From assembly GCA_039183635.1 (NCBI GenBank), contig JBCDBL010000135.1:1-9920 (forward strand): a DNA stretch of 9,920 bases, written 5' to 3'. The position numbers and the translations under genes were made by a program. The notes below the pieces were generated by a model that saw only the letters and a program-made list of their open reading frames with translations, made no database searches and was not told the origin of the DNA. This stretch comes from JBCDBL01 sp039183635. GTDB taxonomy: Bacteria > Pseudomonadota > Alphaproteobacteria > Caulobacterales > Parvularculaceae. This document shows positions 6,901 to 9,920 of the stretch, one piece after another (within the stretch, counting starts at the first letter, position 1; each line of letters opens with the position of its first letter).

Positions 6901-7340
6901 TGAGTATGCTGAAGCGATTTACCTGTCTTTAGATCATAAATCCAAAGGTTCATGGAGCCGCTACGGTCCGACACATAGGCCAGTTTGCGCCCGTCCGGCG
7001 AAACCGTCGGCTGAACCGACCAATCCATGCCGCCTACGAGCCGTTCTGCAACGCCGCCTTTAATGGGAAGCTTGTAAATATCGCCCAGATGATCGAAATA
7101 GACCGTGCCGCCATCCGGCGATACGTCAACGGACATCCATGTGCCCTCAGACGTTTGAAATTCTATCGTTTTTGTTGGAACTGGCGAGATCTCATCCGCT
7201 GTAGCCGTTCCTGAACCGCCGTAATAAATAAATAATACGGAACAAATAACTAGAAACAATCCTGTGATGTGCAAGATCATCGGCTGATACGATCTAAGCG
7301 TCGAATAAGTCGTTGTCGTTGATATTTGAATAACGACCAT
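3981..7340 (-). CDS. Exported PD40 beta-propeller/amidohydrolase fusion
   Basis: This 1119-residue protein belongs to the group with a TolB-like propeller in front of an amidohydrolase. After a 20-residue lead, residues 21-41 form a hydrophobic export signal, with a likely cut after Ala48 (ATA-D), so it should act in the periplasm. Residues about 50-670 carry repeated S/T-PDG turns (near 74, 114, 162, 218, 273, 327, 391, 430, 590, and SADG near 646), the mark of PD40 blades. Residues about 690-1070 are an imidazolonepropionase-like metal-dependent hydrolase: VTPGFIDTHAH with His752 and His754, further His at 884, 894 and 995, Asp994 in GDHGE, then LGTIEPGKLADFLVIDGDPL. The likely reaction is hydrolysis of an amide or cyclic amide; the substrate is unknown. 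ATG 7340 is chosen because AAAGGAG lies upstream, although the 13-base spacing is long. Met21 (7280) would shorten the signal but has no ribosome site. Confidence 0.88.
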   Translation of the reverse strand: MVVIQISTTTTYSTLRSYQPMILHITGLFLVICSVLFIYYGGSGTATADEISPVPTKTIEFQTSEGTWMSVDVSPDGGTVYFDHLGDIYKLPIKGGVAERLVGGMDWSVQPTVSPDGRKLAYVSDRSGSMNLWIYDLKTGKSLQHTHEKVGDQMFFADPQWTPDGEGILVWATRRRNWFLGNLPREIRRYNAEDGAVYESLTGERRASISGAESPSLSPDGRFLYYARFRETRSPFYGDRVLPEWQLEGKDLKTGVAFALTDRHGGAFAPQLSPDGRYIVYGSRDKADTGLRLKDLQTGEDDWLVFPVDRDQQESNFFYNLPGMGFTPDGRALVAGFGGGLNRVDLADGKVTKIPFSVDVVQDVIPLTRPIRILPENIAVLRRVRSPVLSPDRRKIAFVAHDRIWLIASSGGEARRLTQNNISEADPAWSPDGKSIVYVSYDAENGGHVTKTTVKSGVSSRLTATSGGYVVPTFRADGEAVYVTRISGAHPENIAPPYDLLELDVAGGGASRVSAVPFSKTPYPARIHIHGDTMDRLSVSMGNVITSIGRDGVAKPTLMTSFSGRGRPFDGRASMLNTLHAEYVAPSPDGAYILAVVGQHIYAARRDALRMGPGFSISLPDLADTTGPVTRLSKFGGEQPSWSADGKSIVYSLGPKIFRYDMNDAGRFETTPTSVITVKAPLAQYAPEGVLAVKNVRIVTMRGDEIIQRGVIVVENNRIAAVGPRGRTKIPKGAFIVDGRGATVTPGFIDTHAHTKLAPDGAGARVKQPWAYLNYLSYGVTTIHDPAQVIGDLEYGDQIRAGLLLGPRVFGSGPHVKWGMARLKTYDDAKDLLSRYGDHWRTLSLKEYVAGDRIARQWIALAAREIGTVLPVFEGEDFNYNLSHVVDGYADMSHSIGVAPLYDDVVRFLAEAGTSVSYQFGTLRGEGAPSAMYYFMNKVDPYTDKKSLAFMPRERFASRLSRRLEIHPSEHAFPLMARQAAKLMRAGVPVSVGDHGEWGGLGLHWEIWAASHGMTNHEALTMATRGGAASLGLDRDLGTIEPGKLADFLVIDGDPLTNINDTANIRYVVKNGEVYNADTLDRIYPSSKKLDYDPWWLSDAPKVRDSAQRMGGAPVYRPN

Positions 7341-7353
7341 TCGGCGCGTCCGT

Positions 7354-7360
7354 CTCCTTT
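7354..7360 (-). promoter_or_regulatory. Strong but distant ribosome site of the amidohydrolase gene
   Basis: On the minus strand AAAGGAG lies 13 bases before ATG 7340. The match to the anti-Shine-Dalgarno sequence is strong, but the spacing is longer than the usual 5-9 bases, and no ATG, GTG or TTG in frame lies closer. It decides the start in favour of 7340 over Met21. Confidence 0.55.
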
Positions 7361-7409
7361 AAATGAGATAGGCTTGCGTGTTCACCTGAAATTTTACGTA
7401 TGTGAGAAG

Positions 7410-7440
7410 AAAAAACAGGGAGCTGGCGCGCCAACTCCCT
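7410..7440 (-). terminator. Strong intrinsic terminator of the TonB receptor gene
   Basis: Read leftward, AGGGAG (7435-7440) pairs with CTCCCT (7417-7422). After one mismatch the stem continues through the perfect palindrome TGGCGCGCCA (7424-7433). Six T residues follow (A7410-A7415 on the plus strand) after one intervening base. It lies 23 bp past the receptor stop and about 70 bp before the amidohydrolase start. It should end most receptor transcripts and implies a separate promoter for the amidohydrolase, or regulated read-through. Confidence 0.85.
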
Positions 7441-7463
7441 GAATTTCATCAAAAACGCACCGT

Positions 7464-9704
7464 TTACCAATCAACAGTTAGGCCAAGGAATACCTCCCGT
7501 GGCGGAATAGGTTTGATGCCGGAACCATTCCAGGAGAATGAGCTGTCAAAGCCAAGCTCATCGAAGACGTTCGTAACATTAAGGCTTACCTTAATGTTTT
7601 CCTTGATCTGGTACCGCGCATCAAGATTAACGACAGTATCGGCGGGTAAATCAAAGAAACCCTCATCGCCTATTTCGTTAGAAAAATCTGTGCGTATAAA
7701 GTCGTTACCGGCGCGTTCACCCCGGTAAACAAGGCCGCCGCCAATTTGCAAACCATCGAGGAAGTTACCCTCAAAGAGGTAGTTTGTATAAAAAGATGCG
7801 CTGTTTTCCGGAACGTTCGCCATCGGCCTTCCCAGAACCAAAGGGTCACCGCCCGGGCCTACGTCTGTATTTTCAGTATCAAGAAATGCATAGGCGAAGA
7901 ACACACGCCAGTTGGGTGTAAGGCGGCCGACAATTTCAGCCTCGAAGCCCTTGCTTTCTTGAGAACCGGCTGGAAGGGAAAAACTTCCGCCAAACGTCGG
8001 GTCGTCCACGTCGACATTAGCGCGTTCAATCTTGAAACCGGCAAGCGTAAGCAAAAGCTCACCGTCGAGAAGTTCGGTTTTCACACCGACTTCAACCTGT
8101 TCGCCCGTTTCAGGATCAAGAATTTCGCCTGGAACCTCAACGCCATTAACAAGTTGGCCGGTTTGACCGAACGTTGGAAAGAATGATGTCGCATAGTTTG
8201 CATACACATTGAACGTATCGACTATACCTACATCTTCAAAGACATTCACCAATGCCCCGACATTATAAGTCACATCGTCGACTTCAAGCGAATCGTTATC
8301 GCTGCTGGCTTCAATCGTGTCATAACGCACGCCGCCAGTGATCGTTAAGACCTCCAATGGACGCAGCAAAGCCTGAAAAGAACCGGAAAACACTTCCTGT
8401 TCGCCTTCGTTTATGCCGCCGAATGTGACCTCAGGCAATCCTGCCGTATAATCCGGGTCGTAAACATTAAAGTCAAAACCAGGCAGCGTGCGCGCGCCGC
8501 CCCAGCTTTGTCCATCGCTCTTAAATTTCACATGCTCGCCGGTGACAACGATGCTGTGTTCACGACCAAAAGCGCCGAAGTCGTATTTTAGTTCAGCCTG
8601 TTGACCGAATGTCGTCGTCTCACTGGCTTGCGGGCGACGAATTTGATACTGGCGCACCGATCCTGCTTCACGCGCCGTGCCTTCCAGATCGACGAAGTCA
8701 TTCTCGTAAACAATGAAACGCGGCCTCGCATAACGCCTTTCAAAATCGGATTTCGTCTGGAATATATTGAATTTACCTGTGAGGTTTTCTGAAAACTCAT
8801 GGTCAATAATGAACTGCAGGCTTTGAGCGTAAGTATTCGCGTAAGCCCAAGGTTGCCCAGTGAATAATTCGCGATTTGCATCAAATGTCGCCTTGGGAAT
8901 CTCCCCAAATTCATTTGTGGACAGACCTGCTTCAGGGACGTTGTTATGGCGTTGCGCATAGCCAATAAACTGCACAAGAGTTCTGTCAGTCAGGTCATAT
9001 TCCAATGACGGTGCAAAAACCGTCGTATCCGACTCCACCTGATCAATGAAACTGCCAGCCTGTTCAGCGGCGCCTACGATCCGATAACGCAAGCGGTCTG
9101 TTATTGAACCTGTTGAATCGGCCTCGACACGATAGAATTCGTGAGACCCGGCGACAAAACGAACCGACCCAGCCTGTTCCGCTTGCGGTGTTTTTGTGAC
9201 AACGTTAACAACCCCGCCAGGGTTAGCGCGGCCGTATTCAATACCGCTCGGTCCCTTGATGAACTCAATACGTTCGACTGCAGCAAGATCCATCTCGAAG
9301 TTTCGAACAATAGACAAGCCGTTTTGTTTGAACCCCGTGAACGTATCCAGCGTAAAACCACGGGCGAAGTAATCCGTGTTTACCCCGCCCGACACCTGTA
9401 CTGCGCCAAGGCCGCCAATGAGATTGGAAGCGCGAACAGCATTGAAGCTATTTGTCGTTTCCAAAAGTTCGCGCGATAAAACTGAAATTGAAAATGGCGT
9501 CTCGACCAGCGGTAAATCAAAGCCTGTACCCGATGCATCAAGATCCCTGAATGTTTTAATACCTTGAACAACAATCTCGTCCGCCGCTTGTCCGGATGTT
9601 TCTTCCGCCGTTTGCGCCAAAGCGCCCCCAGCGATTGCAAATGCGCTGGCGCTCGTCATAAGCAGCGCCCCCGCCGAAATACGCCTTAATTTTTTAGTAG
9701 CCAT
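7464..9704 (-). CDS. TonB-dependent outer-membrane receptor
   Basis: This 746-residue protein is a ligand-gated outer-membrane transporter powered by TonB-ExbBD. Residues 1-30 are a Sec signal (KKLRR, hydrophobic core, cut after ALA-30). There is no N-terminal secretin-like signalling domain, so sigma/anti-sigma control through the receptor is not expected. A TonB-box-like DEIVVQG is at 42-48. The plug domain covers about 67-175: ETPFSISVLS, the YFARGF block near 112, VERIEFIKGPSGIEYGRANPGGVVNVVTK near 143-171. The remainder is the beta-barrel, ending in VFLGLTVDW with a C-terminal aromatic residue as expected for outer-membrane assembly. The layout resembles siderophore-type receptors, but catabolic TonB receptors look the same, and no siderophore genes are present here. 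ATG 9704 is chosen over an upstream TTG at 9728 because AGGGAGG lies five bases before it and the signal peptide starts exactly there. Confidence 0.95.
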   Translation of the reverse strand: MATKKLRRISAGALLMTSASAFAIAGGALAQTAEETSGQAADEIVVQGIKTFRDLDASGTGFDLPLVETPFSISVLSRELLETTNSFNAVRASNLIGGLGAVQVSGGVNTDYFARGFTLDTFTGFKQNGLSIVRNFEMDLAAVERIEFIKGPSGIEYGRANPGGVVNVVTKTPQAEQAGSVRFVAGSHEFYRVEADSTGSITDRLRYRIVGAAEQAGSFIDQVESDTTVFAPSLEYDLTDRTLVQFIGYAQRHNNVPEAGLSTNEFGEIPKATFDANRELFTGQPWAYANTYAQSLQFIIDHEFSENLTGKFNIFQTKSDFERRYARPRFIVYENDFVDLEGTAREAGSVRQYQIRRPQASETTTFGQQAELKYDFGAFGREHSIVVTGEHVKFKSDGQSWGGARTLPGFDFNVYDPDYTAGLPEVTFGGINEGEQEVFSGSFQALLRPLEVLTITGGVRYDTIEASSDNDSLEVDDVTYNVGALVNVFEDVGIVDTFNVYANYATSFFPTFGQTGQLVNGVEVPGEILDPETGEQVEVGVKTELLDGELLLTLAGFKIERANVDVDDPTFGGSFSLPAGSQESKGFEAEIVGRLTPNWRVFFAYAFLDTENTDVGPGGDPLVLGRPMANVPENSASFYTNYLFEGNFLDGLQIGGGLVYRGERAGNDFIRTDFSNEIGDEGFFDLPADTVVNLDARYQIKENIKVSLNVTNVFDELGFDSSFSWNGSGIKPIPPREVFLGLTVDW

Positions 9705-9810
9705 AACGCCCTCCCTTTCATGTCCCAACTTTAAGCGTGTGCCAATTATCAGCGCCGCGCCATTTTATGACGCGAACGTCGTAGGGTGTTTTTCAAACCC
9801 GAGAATAATT

Positions 9811-9844
9811 GTTCACATTATGAACATATATTCAATTATTGAAC
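9811..9844. promoter_or_regulatory. Tandem TTCA-N5-TGAAC operators upstream of the receptor
   Basis: Two palindromes of the same geometry lie side by side: GTTCA-CATTA-TGAAC (9811-9825) and TTCA-ATTAT-TGAAC (9831-9844). The second has a perfect 13-bp core, TTCAAT-T-ATTGAA (9831-9843). Their centres are 19 bp apart, just under two helical turns. They lie 107-140 bp upstream of the receptor ATG. A candidate -10, CATAAT on the minus strand (9817-9822), falls inside the first palindrome, with no good -35. Paired sites overlapping a weak promoter suggest a bound regulator; the IclR or TetR protein of this locus are the first candidates. Confidence 0.6.
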
Positions 9845-9873
9845 TTAAACGGTTTTACAGCGGTAAGCAATTG

Positions 9874-9902
9874 AGGTTCAAGCCCCTTGCGTAGGCTCAA
9901 GC
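9874..9902. repeat. Imperfect 10-bp direct repeat, AGGTTCAAGC / AGGCTCAAGC
   Basis: AGGTTCAAGC (9874-9883) recurs with one mismatch as AGGCTCAAGC (9893-9902). The period is 19 bp, the same spacing as the two palindromes just downstream toward the receptor. It may be part of a larger regulator-binding array or a site for a second protein. The rest of 9705-9920 shows no coding sequence. Confidence 0.3.
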
Positions 9903-9920
9903 GTAATAAACAGGATAATA

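Noticed and set aside
5390..7140. Recurrent CCGTCCGG-like words across the amidohydrolase gene, suggesting a DNA repeat array
   Set aside because: They are the codons of the repeated Ser-Pro-Asp-Gly turns of the propeller blades at irregular spacing, so this is protein repetition and not a CRISPR or satellite array.
7746..8186. A 146-codon plus-strand open frame within the receptor gene
   Set aside because: It is antisense to conserved barrel sequence, with no ribosome site or family features.
9705..9728. Upstream extension of the TonB receptor to a TTG at 9728
   Set aside because: The eight added residues precede the signal peptide, and the strong AGGGAGG site lies inside this stretch, five bases before ATG 9704.

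Overview
The window looks like chromosomal DNA from an alphaproteobacterium rich in TonB-dependent receptors, of the Hyphomonadales/Caulobacterales type. This is inferred, not proven. The basis is moderate GC content, a TonB receptor with no inner-membrane partner nearby, a PD40-propeller/amidohydrolase fusion typical of such genomes, and a palindromic intergenic element at about 2931-2985 that resembles the RIME/RPE-like repeats of alphaproteobacteria.

Layout. Positions 1-187 are intergenic: a GC-rich hairpin at the window edge and a rightward terminator that must belong to a gene left of the window. A putative lipoprotein of the DUF6607 type (188-1219, minus) is divergent from a TetR-type regulator (1447-2001, plus), across a 227-bp AT-rich region full of palindromes. 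An IclR-type regulator of the PcaR/PobR kind (2038-2829, plus) follows the TetR gene after 36 bp and may be cotranscribed. A 208-bp convergent spacer with the palindromic element separates the regulators from three minus-strand genes. In transcription order these are a TonB-dependent outer-membrane receptor (7464-9704), a very large exported beta-propeller amidohydrolase (3981-7340) and a beta-keto acid cleavage enzyme of the BKACE/DUF849 family (3038-3943). A strong intrinsic terminator lies between receptor and amidohydrolase. Amidohydrolase and BKACE are 37 bp apart and probably share a transcript.

Working model (inference). The receptor takes an unknown ligand across the outer membrane, the periplasmic amidohydrolase cleaves an amide or related bond, and a product is metabolised in the cytoplasm to a beta-keto acid that BKACE cleaves with acyl-CoA. 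The IclR and TetR proteins are the obvious candidate regulators. The best candidate control site is a pair of TTCA-N5-TGAAC palindromes 19 bp apart, about 105 bp upstream of the receptor start. The substrate cannot be named from sequence. All six protein genes appear intact; no tRNA, rRNA, CRISPR array or transposase was seen.
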